Source of the DNA: CAIQJJ01 sp049325275 | GTDB lineage: Bacteria; Chloroflexota; Anaerolineae; Anaerolineales; UBA4823 | Direction: 5' to 3' | Length of the DNA stretch: 64,000 nucleotides | Assembly: GCA_049325275.1 (NCBI GenBank) | Contig: JBMOLU010000008.1 | Span: 248,001-312,000, forward strand | Shown: piece after piece, positions 36,130-45,241 of the stretch | Layout: the number at the start of each line of letters is the position of its first letter | Position numbering within the stretch: the first letter of the stretch is position 1 | Translations under genes and position numbers: made by a program | The notes under the pieces: model-generated | Told to the model about the DNA's origin: nothing | Databases searched by the model: none | Seen by the model: the letters and a program-made list of their open reading frames with translations, nothing else

Positions 36130-36533
36130 CGCAGTTTCCAGGCCGGAGAAAGCGCAATGCCAAGCTCCAGGCAGAAGGGTGGCAAACAACGCTCCAGGGC
36201 AGCAAACAGGGCATCCAGGGAAACGTCCGGGCGAACGTTCATCGCCAACCCGTATTCCCCATCCAGCATAAACACCAGATGCAAACCAAATTCGCCGGCC
36301 TGCAAGGCATAACGCAACTTACCCAGCTTCAACTCCTTGACGATACGCTCGCCCAAAGACAGTGTTGCAGCGGACATCGCCGAGAGGCGATCTTCATCGA
36401 ACGACGCCGGCCAACAGCCACGCACCAGACCATCGGCAGTCAACAGCGCCAGCAAACGAACGTCGCATAAATCCGCCGCCAAACGAGCCAGGCTGGCCTC
36501 AAACGCCGCGTTACGTTTCGCGAAGCCAAACAC
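36126..36533 (-). CDS. Roadblock/LC7-like protein
   Basis: This 135-residue protein resembles the Roadblock/LC7 (MglB-type) family, whose members regulate small GTPases. The pattern is seen in LLALLTADGLVRGCWPAS and the later strand HLVFMLDGEYGLAMNVRP. The start is GTG at 36533, placed by a GGAAGG site inside the end of the amidohydrolase gene. A longer frame upstream is only that gene read in another phase. No partner GTPase gene lies in the window. Confidence 0.6.
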   Translation of the reverse strand: MFGFAKRNAAFEASLARLAADLCDVRLLALLTADGLVRGCWPASFDEDRLSAMSAATLSLGERIVKELKLGKLRYALQAGEFGLHLVFMLDGEYGLAMNVRPDVSLDALFAALERCLPPFCLELGIALSPAWKLR

Positions 36534-36535
36534 GC

Positions 36536-37720
36536 TCAGCCTTCCAGCATGTTTACGATCGCACCGGCCATCAAAGCCGCTGCCTGCGGCAAAACGCCTT
36601 CGTCGAAGTCGAAGCGGGGATGATGGTGAGCGGCGTTCAACCCTTTGTCGGCATTCGCCGAACCCACGAAGAAGAAACAACCCGGAACCTCCTGTAAGAA
36701 GAAGGCCATGTCTTCCGAGCCCATCGTGGCAAAGCGAGTCTCGACCTGGAAATCGGGCAGCATCTGCCCTGCTGCGGTGCGCACGTACGCCGCCGCCTGC
36801 GGGTGGTTGAACACTGCCGGGGTAAGTGCTTCCATGTCGAGCGCCACCTGGCACTCGCAAGCATCTGCAACCGCGTGCACGACCTGCCGGAAACGTTCCA
36901 ATACCCGCCGGCGGACGCCCGTTTCGAAGGTGCGGATCGTGCCGCTCATCTCGACAACAGGCGGGATCACGTTGAAAGCCTCTCCGCCGTGAATGGTGGC
37001 AACCGTGATCACGGCCGTATCCAGCGGGGATACATTGCGAGAAACGATGCCCTGCAGCGCCGTGACGATCTGCGCCGCAGCCAGCACGGGATCGATCGCC
37101 TGATGCGGTGCTGCGCCGTGCCCACCTTTACCGGTGACACGCAACCTGAAAATCTCGGCTGCCGCCATCACCGGGCCACCGGCAATGCCGAGCCATCCAA
37201 CCGGCTTGTCATTCCACAGGTGCAGACCGACGGCCAGGTCGGGACGGGGATTTTCGAGCACACCATCAGCGATCATGCAGGGCGCGCCGCCCATGCCTTC
37301 CTCCGCCGGCTGAAAGACGAATTTGACCGTGCCGGACCACGCTTCGCGCGTATCGACGAGCATACGGGCCACGGTCAGCCCAATGGCCGTATGCCCATCG
37401 TGGCCGCAGGCGTGCATCACACCCAGATTTTGCGAGGCATACTCAGCGCCGGTTTCCTCGGCGATGGGCAGCGCATCCATGTCGAAACGGGCCATCACCG
37501 TACGGCCCTGGCCGCCGGGTTTCTCACCCGCCAACAGGGCCACCACGCCGGTTTTGCCGATGCCGGTAGCGACTTCCAGGCCCAGGGTTTTCAGCTCGCG
37601 TGCCACAACAGCAGCCGTACGCACTTCCTGGAAACCCAGTTCGGGGTGCGCGTGAAAATCGCGGCGCAGGGAACGGGTGAACTCAAATAATTCGGTAGCA
37701 GGGGTGAGAAAATCGGGCAT
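36536..37720 (-). CDS. M20-family metal amidohydrolase
   Basis: This 394-residue dinuclear-metal amidohydrolase belongs to the IAA-amino-acid/hippurate hydrolase group. Motifs are HAHPELGFQE, ARFDMDALPI, HACGHDGHTAIGL and QPAEEGMGGAP, covering the metal ligands and the catalytic Glu. It should remove acyl groups from N-acyl amino acids. The ATG at 37720 was chosen because it begins the domain; a TTG at 37750 is possible. There is no ribosome-binding site before the ATG, but TATACT lies about 12 bases ahead. Confidence 0.88.
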   Translation of the reverse strand: MPDFLTPATELFEFTRSLRRDFHAHPELGFQEVRTAAVVARELKTLGLEVATGIGKTGVVALLAGEKPGGQGRTVMARFDMDALPIAEETGAEYASQNLGVMHACGHDGHTAIGLTVARMLVDTREAWSGTVKFVFQPAEEGMGGAPCMIADGVLENPRPDLAVGLHLWNDKPVGWLGIAGGPVMAAAEIFRLRVTGKGGHGAAPHQAIDPVLAAAQIVTALQGIVSRNVSPLDTAVITVATIHGGEAFNVIPPVVEMSGTIRTFETGVRRRVLERFRQVVHAVADACECQVALDMEALTPAVFNHPQAAAYVRTAAGQMLPDFQVETRFATMGSEDMAFFLQEVPGCFFFVGSANADKGLNAAHHHPRFDFDEGVLPQAAALMAGAIVNMLEG

Positions 37721-37762
37721 GGGATGGAAGGAAAGTATAAGGAGGGTCAAAGGGCACGAGCA

Positions 37763-38353
37763 TCACTCGCTCCCGATACCGGCTGTCATCATTTCTTGCG
37801 CCTGGCGCACGATCTCGGCAATCTGGCCCAGGTGGGCGCTATCGTGGCGCAAGCCCATGATAAAGCGCGCCTTGGCATTGACGGGCATGGCACCGGGCCA
37901 GGGTTCGTACGTCAGCGCCAGATCAGGCTCGTCGGGCCACAAATCCAAGCTGGACAGGCGGATGCGGCGGCTCTCTTCGAGGCGTTGGCGACACTGGGCG
38001 ATCGTCGTGATACTTTCCCAGGGGACTTCGTAGCGTGAACGGCCGTGGTGCTCGACGCCGCGCGCCATCTCGGCGGCCAAAAAAGCCGCCTCCTCGGAAG
38101 ACGCTGTGGTATGGACGATAACATGCGCCAGCGTCCAACCCACATACACCTGCTCGATGGAAGCGGCGTACTGGTCGTGAGCCTGGGGATCGTTTGGCTG
38201 GAAAACCACATCGGCATCGGTACAGGGAACGATTAGCCCCAACATGCGATCGATCATATCGTTGGTATGGTAACGCAAGTCGGCCAGGCTCAGGCCGGCA
38301 GCCAGGTCGTTCATCGTGGCTTTCTTTTCACGAACCAGTGTGAAATCAAGCAT
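37763..38353 (-). CDS. DinB-family protein
   Basis: This 196-residue DinB-like protein has metal-ligand histidines visible in TLAHVIVHTT and RHDSAHLGQIAEIV. The ATG at 38353 was chosen for its GAGGAA site; a start at 38374 would overlap the PIG-L stop by four bases. It is cotranscribed with the PIG-L and M20 genes. A role in thiol or bacillithiol-like chemistry is conceivable because PIG-L deacetylases also occur in such pathways, but that is inference. Confidence 0.75.
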   Translation of the reverse strand: MLDFTLVREKKATMNDLAAGLSLADLRYHTNDMIDRMLGLIVPCTDADVVFQPNDPQAHDQYAASIEQVYVGWTLAHVIVHTTASSEEAAFLAAEMARGVEHHGRSRYEVPWESITTIAQCRQRLEESRRIRLSSLDLWPDEPDLALTYEPWPGAMPVNAKARFIMGLRHDSAHLGQIAEIVRQAQEMMTAGIGSE

Positions 38354-38370
38354 ATTTCCTCGCGTGACGA

Positions 38371-39093
38371 TCAACCAAACAGAATCCGGCGAAACTTTTC
38401 TTCATAACGCGGCGCATCGATGGTGCTTTCAGGCGTGTGGCGAGAACGCATCCGCTCGGTAAAGCGTTCACGATCGCCAATTTGGGAAACGTGTTCGTAA
38501 AGGGCGCGAATTTTCGTTTCCCAAAAGGGAGTCACGTCGAGCGTGATGGTAGGCTGCGAGGTGAGGGTTACCCATACTTCGCGCGGGCCATGCGGCTCAA
38601 GACCCTCGTCGAAGAGCAAATCTTCAAAGAAAAGGTGATTGCCCGCGGCCGGAAAAACCGCGTCGAGTACGGCCTGGCCCGCATAGCGGTGATCGGGGTG
38701 ATTGAGGTAGCTATCGCCGACAAAAAGGTTGGTCGGGTCTGACGTAACTACAATATCGGGGCGCGCCCGGCGGATGGCACGCACGATGTCGCGGCGCAAC
38801 ACGAGGTCGGGCACGATGTAACCATCGGCATAACTCAAAAATTCCACCTTTTCGACGCCCAAAATCGCCGCGGCCTGCGATTGTTCCACCTGGCGAATGG
38901 CACACAAATCCGGTGGGGCAGCGTGGCGATCCTTGACACCTTTGTCGCCACAGGTGAGCAAACAGTAAGAAATGTGATGCCCGTCGGCGGCCCAGCGCGC
39001 CAGTGTGGCGCCACAAAAAAACTCGGGGTCGTCTGGATGGGCAAGAATAACCAAAATGTTTTGGGGGTTCGCCCAGTTTTCGGGGATCATCAT
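38371..39093 (-). CDS. PIG-L/LmbE-family deacetylase
   Basis: This 240-residue zinc-dependent deacetylase has the family signature AHPDDPEFFCGATLARW. A second metal site is seen at SYLNHPDHRYAG. PIG-L proteins deacetylate N-acetylglucosamine conjugates such as mycothiol, bacillithiol or GPI precursors. The substrate here is unknown. The ATG overlaps the ricT stop by one base (TAATG), so the genes are coupled. Confidence 0.87.
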   Translation of the reverse strand: MMIPENWANPQNILVILAHPDDPEFFCGATLARWAADGHHISYCLLTCGDKGVKDRHAAPPDLCAIRQVEQSQAAAILGVEKVEFLSYADGYIVPDLVLRRDIVRAIRRARPDIVVTSDPTNLFVGDSYLNHPDHRYAGQAVLDAVFPAAGNHLFFEDLLFDEGLEPHGPREVWVTLTSQPTITLDVTPFWETKIRALYEHVSQIGDRERFTERMRSRHTPESTIDAPRYEEKFRRILFG

Positions 39094-40382
39094 TAGCTGG
39101 CTTTTTCCTTTGGTGGGCGTTGTTGCTGCGGTGGCGGTTTCTGCCCCTGGCGAGGCGGTCGCTGCTTCTGGCGCGGGGGTCGCTGCTCTGACTGCGGAGG
39201 CTTTTGCTGCTGCTGCGCTTTCGGAGACGGCATCTTTCTCTGCTCGGCAGGTTGCTGTTGTGCCTGGCCACCGGCAGACGCCGCACCCTGCTTAGGGCGA
39301 GGGCGCCCCTTGTTGCGCCGTGCGGAGCGGCGGGGTTGTGGCGGCCCAGCGGGCGCGGAAGTGGACCTATCCCCTTGCACGCTTTTCTCTTTCTGCGGTT
39401 GCGGAGCCGCCGGTCGCTGTCCCAACGTTTCGGGGCGGAAGTGGACCGCTTCGCCGGTGTAACCCAGTTCCTCTTCCGTCAGCTCCGCAGGCTGCTTGCG
39501 GCATTCGCAGTTACCATCCGGATGCCTGCCACAGCCTTCTTCGGCTTTCCGGCGCAAGGCAGAAAGTTCATCCCACGGCTCGATCTCTTCACGCCGGTAG
39601 GTCTGGCGCACGCCGTTTTCCAACTCGACGAACACCGAATCTTGCATGGGAATCACATCCAGCACACGGGCTTCACCCTTTGGCGTCATAACGCGCTTGT
39701 TACGCTTGGGCAGATGTTTACGCGCCTCGACATACTGCTCGTATTCATACACCAGGCAGCAACGCAAACGCCCACACATGCCCGTAATTTCCGTTGGGGT
39801 GAGCGAAATCCCCTGCTCTTTCGCCATTTTGATGGATACCGGACTGAAATCGGTAAGAAACATCGAACAGCATCGATTGGCCAGGCCGCATGCGCCCATT
39901 CCACCGATCAGTTTTGCGACATCGCGCGGTCCGATCTGGTGCAAATCCAACTGGATGTGTGGGTAGATACGCAGCAAGGCACGCCGCAGCGGCGTGAAGT
40001 CAATCTTGACCCCTTCTTCCGTACTGTACAGAAAGGAGAGCCGGCTGCCATCAAAGCTGTACTCTGCGGCGAAGAATTTGATCCCTACCAGATTAAGCTC
40101 TTTGGCTTTTTCGCGGCAGTTGACGAGCGCCTCGGCCTCCCGGCGTTGCCAGATCTGGCGCTGGACCAAATCTTGCGGGGTAGCCTTACGTTGGACGGGC
40201 TTCCAGGCGCCATCGGGCGGAGGCTGCGGATCGTCTACGAAATGAACCACCTCACCCAACTGGCGGCCACGGCTGGTTTCGACAACGACAAAGTCCCCTG
40301 GTTGGATATCGGTGACCGAAGAAGCGTCAAAGTGATAGAGCTTTCCGACACGTTGAAAACGAATACCAATGATATTTTGCAT
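39093..40382 (-). CDS. ricT: PSP1-domain protein (RicT/YaaT-type)
   Basis: This 429-residue protein has the PSP1/RicT core in residues 1-270. Cysteines at 165, 171, 172, 203, 208 and 209 (ACGLANRCC and MCGRLRCC) match the iron-sulfur-binding set of the Ric complex. In Bacillus this complex affects mRNA maturation. Residues about 330-429 are low-complexity Pro/Gln/Lys/Arg repeats, an addition to the usual length. The ATG at 40382 is the domain start, but no clear ribosome-binding site was seen. The next gene upstream encodes Mrp, an iron-sulfur carrier. Confidence 0.84.
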   Translation of the reverse strand: MQNIIGIRFQRVGKLYHFDASSVTDIQPGDFVVVETSRGRQLGEVVHFVDDPQPPPDGAWKPVQRKATPQDLVQRQIWQRREAEALVNCREKAKELNLVGIKFFAAEYSFDGSRLSFLYSTEEGVKIDFTPLRRALLRIYPHIQLDLHQIGPRDVAKLIGGMGACGLANRCCSMFLTDFSPVSIKMAKEQGISLTPTEITGMCGRLRCCLVYEYEQYVEARKHLPKRNKRVMTPKGEARVLDVIPMQDSVFVELENGVRQTYRREEIEPWDELSALRRKAEEGCGRHPDGNCECRKQPAELTEEELGYTGEAVHFRPETLGQRPAAPQPQKEKSVQGDRSTSAPAGPPQPRRSARRNKGRPRPKQGAASAGGQAQQQPAEQRKMPSPKAQQQQKPPQSEQRPPRQKQRPPRQGQKPPPQQQRPPKEKAS

Positions 40383-40453
40383 AGGAAAAGGTTCAAGGGT
40401 TGAAGCTTTAAACCGGCAGGTTCCGTCACCCGGTCCCTGCAAGCACTCGATCC

Positions 40454-41536
40454 TCAACCGATCATTTGAATGGGGATCACGCCCGGCTTCTGCAAGGCCG
40501 CCACACTGACTCGGGCGGCCACGTCTTCCGCCACAGCCTTGAGGGCTTTGGCAACCGGCGATTCGGGATTGGAAATGGTGACGGGCTGGCCGGTATCGCC
40601 GCTGATACGCACCTGCGGGTCCATCGGAATGGCGCCAATAAAAGGCACGCCTGTTTCTTCGGCCATCAGCTTGCCGCCGCCGCTGCCGAAAACGTCCATG
40701 CGCGTACCGTCCGGCAGTTCGAGATAGCTCATGTTTTCAACCACCCCTAGCACAGGCACGTTAAGCTGGTTGAACATGTACAGTGAACGGATGGCATCTT
40801 CACGTGAAACGACCTGCGGCAGGGTCACGATCACGCTACCGCTCAAGGGCAACGACTGCGCCAGGCTGAGAGCGGCGTCGCCCGTTCCGGGCGGCAAGTC
40901 GACGATCAGGTAGTCGAGTTCGCCCCAGGCCACATCGGAAAGGAACTGGCGAATGGCCGAGTGCAGCATCGGCCCACGCCAGATCAGGGGTTGATCGGGC
41001 TTGACCAGGAAGCCGATCGACATCATCTTGACGCCGTAGGCTTCGGCCGGGATCAAGCGTTCGTTCTTCATCGGTGGGAGTTGGTCGACGCCCATCATCG
41101 TGGGAATATTCGGCCCATAGATATCGGCGTCCAGCAAGCCCACGCGGGCGCCGCTCTGCGCCAGCATGACGGCGACGTTCACCGAAACGGTGCTCTTCCC
41201 CACGCCACCCTTGCCGCTGGCAATAGCGATGGCGTTGCGAATGGGCAGTTCCATCAAGCCGCGCGAGCGGCCATCTGCAGGGACATTGGCATCGAACCTG
41301 ACTTCAACATCTTCCACACCAGGAACGGCGGCAACCGCCGCGCGGGCTTCGTTTTGAATCTGGTTGCGCAGCGGGCAAGCCGGTGTGGTAAGGACAACGG
41401 TAAAGGTAACTTTGCTGCCTTCGATCTGCACATCGCGGATCATATTGAGGCTCACGAGGTCTTTGTGCAACTCGGGATCGTTGACTTTTCGCAACGCAGC
41501 GAGGATGAGTTCGGGAGTAAGGGGAGAATTAGCCAT
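40454..41536 (-). CDS. Mrp/ApbC-type P-loop ATPase lacking CxxC
   Basis: This 360-residue protein has an N-terminal MIP18/DUF59 domain (1-85) and a Mrp/NBP35 ATPase domain with deviant Walker A GKGGVGKST (109-116). Mrp proteins carry iron-sulfur clusters. The segment that usually reads ENMSxFxCPxCG is ENMSYLELPDGTRMDVFGSGGG here, so the cluster-binding CxxC is missing. Some lineages show the same change. It may act as a P-loop ATPase with a different cluster site. It lies between ricT and a small double-CxxC protein. Confidence 0.88.
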   Translation of the reverse strand: MANSPLTPELILAALRKVNDPELHKDLVSLNMIRDVQIEGSKVTFTVVLTTPACPLRNQIQNEARAAVAAVPGVEDVEVRFDANVPADGRSRGLMELPIRNAIAIASGKGGVGKSTVSVNVAVMLAQSGARVGLLDADIYGPNIPTMMGVDQLPPMKNERLIPAEAYGVKMMSIGFLVKPDQPLIWRGPMLHSAIRQFLSDVAWGELDYLIVDLPPGTGDAALSLAQSLPLSGSVIVTLPQVVSREDAIRSLYMFNQLNVPVLGVVENMSYLELPDGTRMDVFGSGGGKLMAEETGVPFIGAIPMDPQVRISGDTGQPVTISNPESPVAKALKAVAEDVAARVSVAALQKPGVIPIQMIG

Positions 41537-41608
41537 GAGAAAGTTTATTTATTGGATGAAAAAATCGGACCTTGTTTAATCACTTGTCAATTGCCTTGCA
41601 ACCACTTT

Positions 41609-41929
41609 TCAATCGCCTTTCAGAGAACGAGCCACCTCACGTTGCGCCTCAGCGTACTGGCGGGCGAGTTCATCGTCCGTTCCACGCAAACGCCTGATGG
41701 TTTGCAGCGAACACTGCGTGCAGCCCTGCATGGCGCGGTACGAATCGGCCTGGCAGGTAACGCAGCCATGCAAGCGCACCATCAGCAAAACGAATGCCAA
41801 CCGCTCTGGTGACGTAGGCGATTTGCCATCGACCGAATCGACCAGTTTCTGCCAGGCAGGCCCACGCAAATCGCGCAACTGCGGGATCAGGCGAGGCGGG
41901 AAAAGCAGTTCGGTATCTGGGTTATACAT
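41609..41929 (-). CDS. Small double-CxxC protein
   Basis: This 106-residue protein carries C56-x2-C59 and C70-x2-C73 (GCVTCQADSYRAMQGCTQCS), which could hold zinc or an iron-sulfur cluster. No family was recognised. It follows nuoI by 30 bases on the same strand and precedes the Mrp gene, so an assembly role for Complex I clusters is tempting but unproven. Confidence 0.6.
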   Translation of the reverse strand: MYNPDTELLFPPRLIPQLRDLRGPAWQKLVDSVDGKSPTSPERLAFVLLMVRLHGCVTCQADSYRAMQGCTQCSLQTIRRLRGTDDELARQYAEAQREVARSLKGD

Positions 41930-41959
41930 GATTCCATCTCAAGTGTCACGTATCACGTG

Positions 41960-42580
41960 TCACGTTTTTGCCTGCGCTTTTGCAGCTGCGGCAGCCGCTT
42001 TTGCCGCGGCTGCTTCGGCGCGCGCCTTCTCTTCACGCTCGTAATTATTCGGGCGGATTTCGGCGTAATAGCGAACCGGCCTGGAAAGGCGGGCCTTATC
42101 ATAAATGTTATTCTTGCGATCGTACGTTGCCAGTTCGTACTCGTGATCCATTTTGATCGCATCGAACGGGCAGTACTCGGCGCACAGGCCGCAATTCATG
42201 CAAATATCCACGTCGATGTAGAACTCGGCCGGTTCGGGAATCGGCTTACCCGTTTCCGGGTCGTTCGTGCGCTCGATCCAGATGCACTGCGGCGGGCAAA
42301 CCTTGGCGCAGATGCCGCACGACGTACAGCGGTCCTTCCGCTCGCCGCCGGGGCCTTCTTCGTAAAGCAAGAAGGGAATGAAGCGAAACTCTTCAGGAAC
42401 CGGCAGCTTTTCTTCGGGATACTGCACGGTAAAAATGCCGCGGGCGTCCTTGCTGCTGCGATGGGCAATCCCTTCGGGCGTCTTGTAGCGCTGACGGCCG
42501 AGCTTGAAATCGTCGAGGTAAGTCTCCACGAAATGCCGGAAAGCAACGGCCAATCCTTTGATCACACCAAGTCCTTGCAT
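41960..42580 (-). CDS. nuoI: NADH-quinone oxidoreductase subunit I
   Basis: This Complex I iron-sulfur subunit binds clusters N6a and N6b. Two 4Fe-4S motifs are visible: CTSCGICAKVCP (85-96) and CMNCGLCAEYCP (127-138). The 206-residue length includes an alanine-rich C-terminal tail (EKARAEAAAAKAAAAAAKA), which is unusual. An AAGGAGG site precedes the ATG. It follows nuoCD in the operon. Other subunits (A, E-H, J-N) are not in the window. Confidence 0.93.
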   Translation of the reverse strand: MQGLGVIKGLAVAFRHFVETYLDDFKLGRQRYKTPEGIAHRSSKDARGIFTVQYPEEKLPVPEEFRFIPFLLYEEGPGGERKDRCTSCGICAKVCPPQCIWIERTNDPETGKPIPEPAEFYIDVDICMNCGLCAEYCPFDAIKMDHEYELATYDRKNNIYDKARLSRPVRYYAEIRPNNYEREEKARAEAAAAKAAAAAAKAQAKT

Positions 42581-42592
42581 TGCTGTGCCTCC

Positions 42593-44332
42593 TTAGCGAT
42601 CGGTCTCGCCCAAGACGATGTCAATCGAGCCGAGAATAGCCACCACATCGGCAATTTTGTTACCTTTGCACATCAACTCTAACGGCGTCAGGTTGATGAA
42701 CGACGGCGCACGCACGTGATAGCGCCAGGGACTGGCCTTCCCGTTGGAGATCACGTAGAAGCCAAGTTCGCCCTTTGGCGCTTCCACACGGCCATAGGCT
42801 TCACCGGCCGGAACACGCACCGTGTATTGCGGCTTGCCGGCCATGATCGGCCCATCGGGAATGTCGCGCACGGCCTGCTGAATGATGCGTATGCTCTGGC
42901 GGACTTCGTCCATGCGGATCAGGTAGCGATCGTAAATATCGCCGTGATAGCGCACGGGGATGTCGAAATCGAAGCGATCGTAAATGCTGTAAGGGTCCGC
43001 ACGGCGCACATCGTACGGCACGCCGGAAGCGCGCAGCACAGGCCCGGCAGCGGAATAGGCGATCGCCTGTTCCTGCGTCAGCACACCCTGGCCCTCGCTG
43101 CGCACCTTGATAATTTCGCTATTGGTAATGTACAGATCAAGGTCGTCTATCTTGCGTGGCAGGCGTTCGGTAACGAGGTCCTTGATTCTCGCCAGCACAT
43201 CGGGGGCCACGTCGCGCGCCACGCCGCCAAAGCGGAAGTAATTGCACATCATGCGCGCTCCGGTGACGGCCTCGAAGATATCCAGAATCAGCTCTCGTTC
43301 TTCGAGGGCGTAGAGCATAGCTGTAAAGTATACACCCAGATCGTTGACGAGTGCGCCGATTGCCATCATGTGATTGCTGATACGGGTCAGTTCGGCCATG
43401 ATGACGCGGATGTACTCGGCGCGCTCGGGCGGCGTGGTGCCCATCAACTTTTCGACCGCCAGCACGTAGCCGTGATTGTTGGTCAGCGAGGAGAGGTAAT
43501 CCAACCGGTCGGTGAAAGGAATGTTGCCCAACCAGGTGTTACGCTCGCCGATCTTTTCGTGGTTGCGATGCAAATAGCCCATCACCGGCTTGAGATCGGT
43601 GATGGTCTCGCCATCCAGGGTAACCACCATGCGAAAAACGCCATGGGTCGACGGGTGCTGTGGACCCAAGTTAACCACCACCGAATCGGTTTTCAGGCCA
43701 CCTTCCTGCCGGCCGCGGCGCGCCAGGCCGGCGTAAAGCAGGGTTTCGGCTTCATCCGGCGTCCAACGATCGGGATCGAAACCGGCCGGATAAGCGACAT
43801 TGTTGCCGAAGGGATTTTCATCCTCGCTGCGCACCACGTTCCCCTCAGGCCAGCGGCTCTTGAAGGGCTTGTTCTCTTCTTCAAAGAAGGGCTCCTGCCA
43901 ATCTTTGCGCAGCGGGTGTCCGGCAAAGCCTTCCCACATCAAGATGCGGCGCAAGTCAGGGTGCCCTTCGAAACGCACGCCCAGCAAATCCCAGATTTCA
44001 CGCTCCTGAAAAGCCGCCCCCGGGTAAAGCGGGACGAGCGATGGCACGGACGCATCCTCACGCGCGGTCTGGGTCTTGAGCACCAGCGAGCCGCCGCCTG
44101 TCGAACGATAGAAATGATAAACCACTTCCAGTTTCCCGTCCGGGAGATAATCGACGCCGGTCACAGAAGAAAGGTAGTCGTACCCGAGCTCGTCCCGCAG
44201 TGCGGCGGCGACCTCGACCAGCTTCTCAGGTGGGACGAGGTAGCCTTCGTATCCCTTCCGTTCATCGGGCACGGCCGCTTCCGGGAAGCGTACGGCCAGG
44301 TCGATATCGAGGGAGGTAATCAGATCGCTCAT
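42593..44332 (-). CDS. nuoCD: Fused NADH-quinone oxidoreductase subunits C and D
   Basis: This 579-residue protein joins a NuoC domain (about 1-165, with GAAFQEREIWDLLGVRFEGHPDLRRIL) to a NuoD domain (about 200-579, with LGPQHPSTHGVFRMVVTLDGE). NuoD lines the quinone pocket of Complex I. The fusion is known in several lineages. Its ATG overlaps the nuoB stop as ATGA, with GAGGAG upstream, so the genes are coupled. Confidence 0.95.
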   Translation of the reverse strand: MSDLITSLDIDLAVRFPEAAVPDERKGYEGYLVPPEKLVEVAAALRDELGYDYLSSVTGVDYLPDGKLEVVYHFYRSTGGGSLVLKTQTAREDASVPSLVPLYPGAAFQEREIWDLLGVRFEGHPDLRRILMWEGFAGHPLRKDWQEPFFEEENKPFKSRWPEGNVVRSEDENPFGNNVAYPAGFDPDRWTPDEAETLLYAGLARRGRQEGGLKTDSVVVNLGPQHPSTHGVFRMVVTLDGETITDLKPVMGYLHRNHEKIGERNTWLGNIPFTDRLDYLSSLTNNHGYVLAVEKLMGTTPPERAEYIRVIMAELTRISNHMMAIGALVNDLGVYFTAMLYALEERELILDIFEAVTGARMMCNYFRFGGVARDVAPDVLARIKDLVTERLPRKIDDLDLYITNSEIIKVRSEGQGVLTQEQAIAYSAAGPVLRASGVPYDVRRADPYSIYDRFDFDIPVRYHGDIYDRYLIRMDEVRQSIRIIQQAVRDIPDGPIMAGKPQYTVRVPAGEAYGRVEAPKGELGFYVISNGKASPWRYHVRAPSFINLTPLELMCKGNKIADVVAILGSIDIVLGETDR

Positions 44333-44985
44333 ACGGCACGCTCCTCGGCAGACTGAGTATTTTCGGCCGCCGCCAGGCGTTCCTGCGCGACCTTGCGGAT
44401 CAGGTCGTACTGGCGGGGGTCCATTAAATCAGGCCCGAGTACCGGCACCGGGATGCCTTCGGCCGGCCCTTTCTGGTACCAGGAAACCTGCTGGATCGAC
44501 TGCCGATCGATTTTCTCCATCAGCTTGATGAAGCCGTGCAGCAGGGCCTGCGGGGTCGGCGGGCAGCCGGGGATGTAAACATCCACAGGCAGGTAGCGGT
44601 CGATGCCCGGGACGACATTGTAACCTTCCTTGAAAGGTCCCCCGCCGGAGGCGCAGGCGCCCATGGCGATCACATACTTGGGTTCGGGCATTTGGTTATA
44701 CAGGCGCACAATCTGCGGCACCATTTTCTTCGTCACCGTACCCGAGACGATCATCAGATCGGTCTGGCGCGGGCTGGGACGCATGATCTCCATGCCGAAA
44801 CGGGCGAAGTCGAAACGGCTGGCGGCAGTGCAGATCATCTCGATGGCGCAGCACGCCAGGCCAAACATCATCGGCCAGATCGAGGAACGCCGCCCCCAAT
44901 TGTAGATGCGATCGAGCGTCGTAATTTTCACGGCACCCTGCATTTCGGGGGGAATATCGTAGCCGGGGGAATCCAGTTCGGTCAT
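44329..44985 (-). CDS. nuoB: NADH-quinone oxidoreductase subunit B
   Basis: NuoB carries the terminal N2 cluster of Complex I. Its cysteines are visible at 45, 46, 111 and 141 (LACCAIEM, GACASGGG, PGCPPTP). Length is 218 residues with a somewhat long C-terminal tail. Its ATG overlaps the iscX stop as ATGA. It passes electrons to quinone at the NuoD interface. Confidence 0.94.
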   Translation of the reverse strand: MTELDSPGYDIPPEMQGAVKITTLDRIYNWGRRSSIWPMMFGLACCAIEMICTAASRFDFARFGMEIMRPSPRQTDLMIVSGTVTKKMVPQIVRLYNQMPEPKYVIAMGACASGGGPFKEGYNVVPGIDRYLPVDVYIPGCPPTPQALLHGFIKLMEKIDRQSIQQVSWYQKGPAEGIPVPVLGPDLMDPRQYDLIRKVAQERLAAAENTQSAEERAV

Positions 44986-45206
44986 AACGGGTTGGCCTCC
45001 TCAAACCACTCCTGTAAAATAGAAAGCAGGATCGATTCATTCACCAGTTCGGGGTCGTCGGCGAACTCAGGAAGGGCAATCGTCCAGCGATACAAATCCA
45101 TCAGCGATACACCTTCCAGTTGGACGTGCGGGTAAAGCGCCAGTAAACGCCTGGCAATGGGATAAGAATCATCCCAGGTAAGAAATTCTGGACTAAATGT
45201 ATCCAC
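44982..45206 (-). CDS. iscX: IscX-like iron-sulfur assembly factor
   Basis: This 74-residue protein matches IscX, a small acidic regulator of iron-sulfur cluster assembly. LTWDDSYPIARRLLALYPHV aligns with the IscX start, and LPEFADDPELVNESILLSILQEWFEE with its conserved end. The GTG at 45206 was chosen because a consensus promoter overlaps the longer frame and places the transcript start at or next to this codon. It is the first gene of the nuo operon. Confidence 0.72.
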   Translation of the reverse strand: MDTFSPEFLTWDDSYPIARRLLALYPHVQLEGVSLMDLYRWTIALPEFADDPELVNESILLSILQEWFEEANPL

Positions 45207-45213
45207 GAAGTGA

Positions 45214-45241
45214 ATTATACCGCCACCGGCGGCGATGTCAA
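45214..45241 (-). promoter_or_regulatory. Consensus promoter of the iscX-nuo operon
   Basis: On the minus strand, TTGACA (45236-45241) and TATAAT (45214-45219) are separated by 16 bases. The -10 ends seven bases before the iscX GTG, which suggests a leaderless mRNA. No ribosome-binding site fits before the GTG. Confidence 0.7.

Noticed and set aside
42716..44356. 546-codon open frame opposite nuoCD
   Set aside because: It lies wholly antisense to a clear NuoCD and shows no domain; long antisense frames are expected at this GC content.
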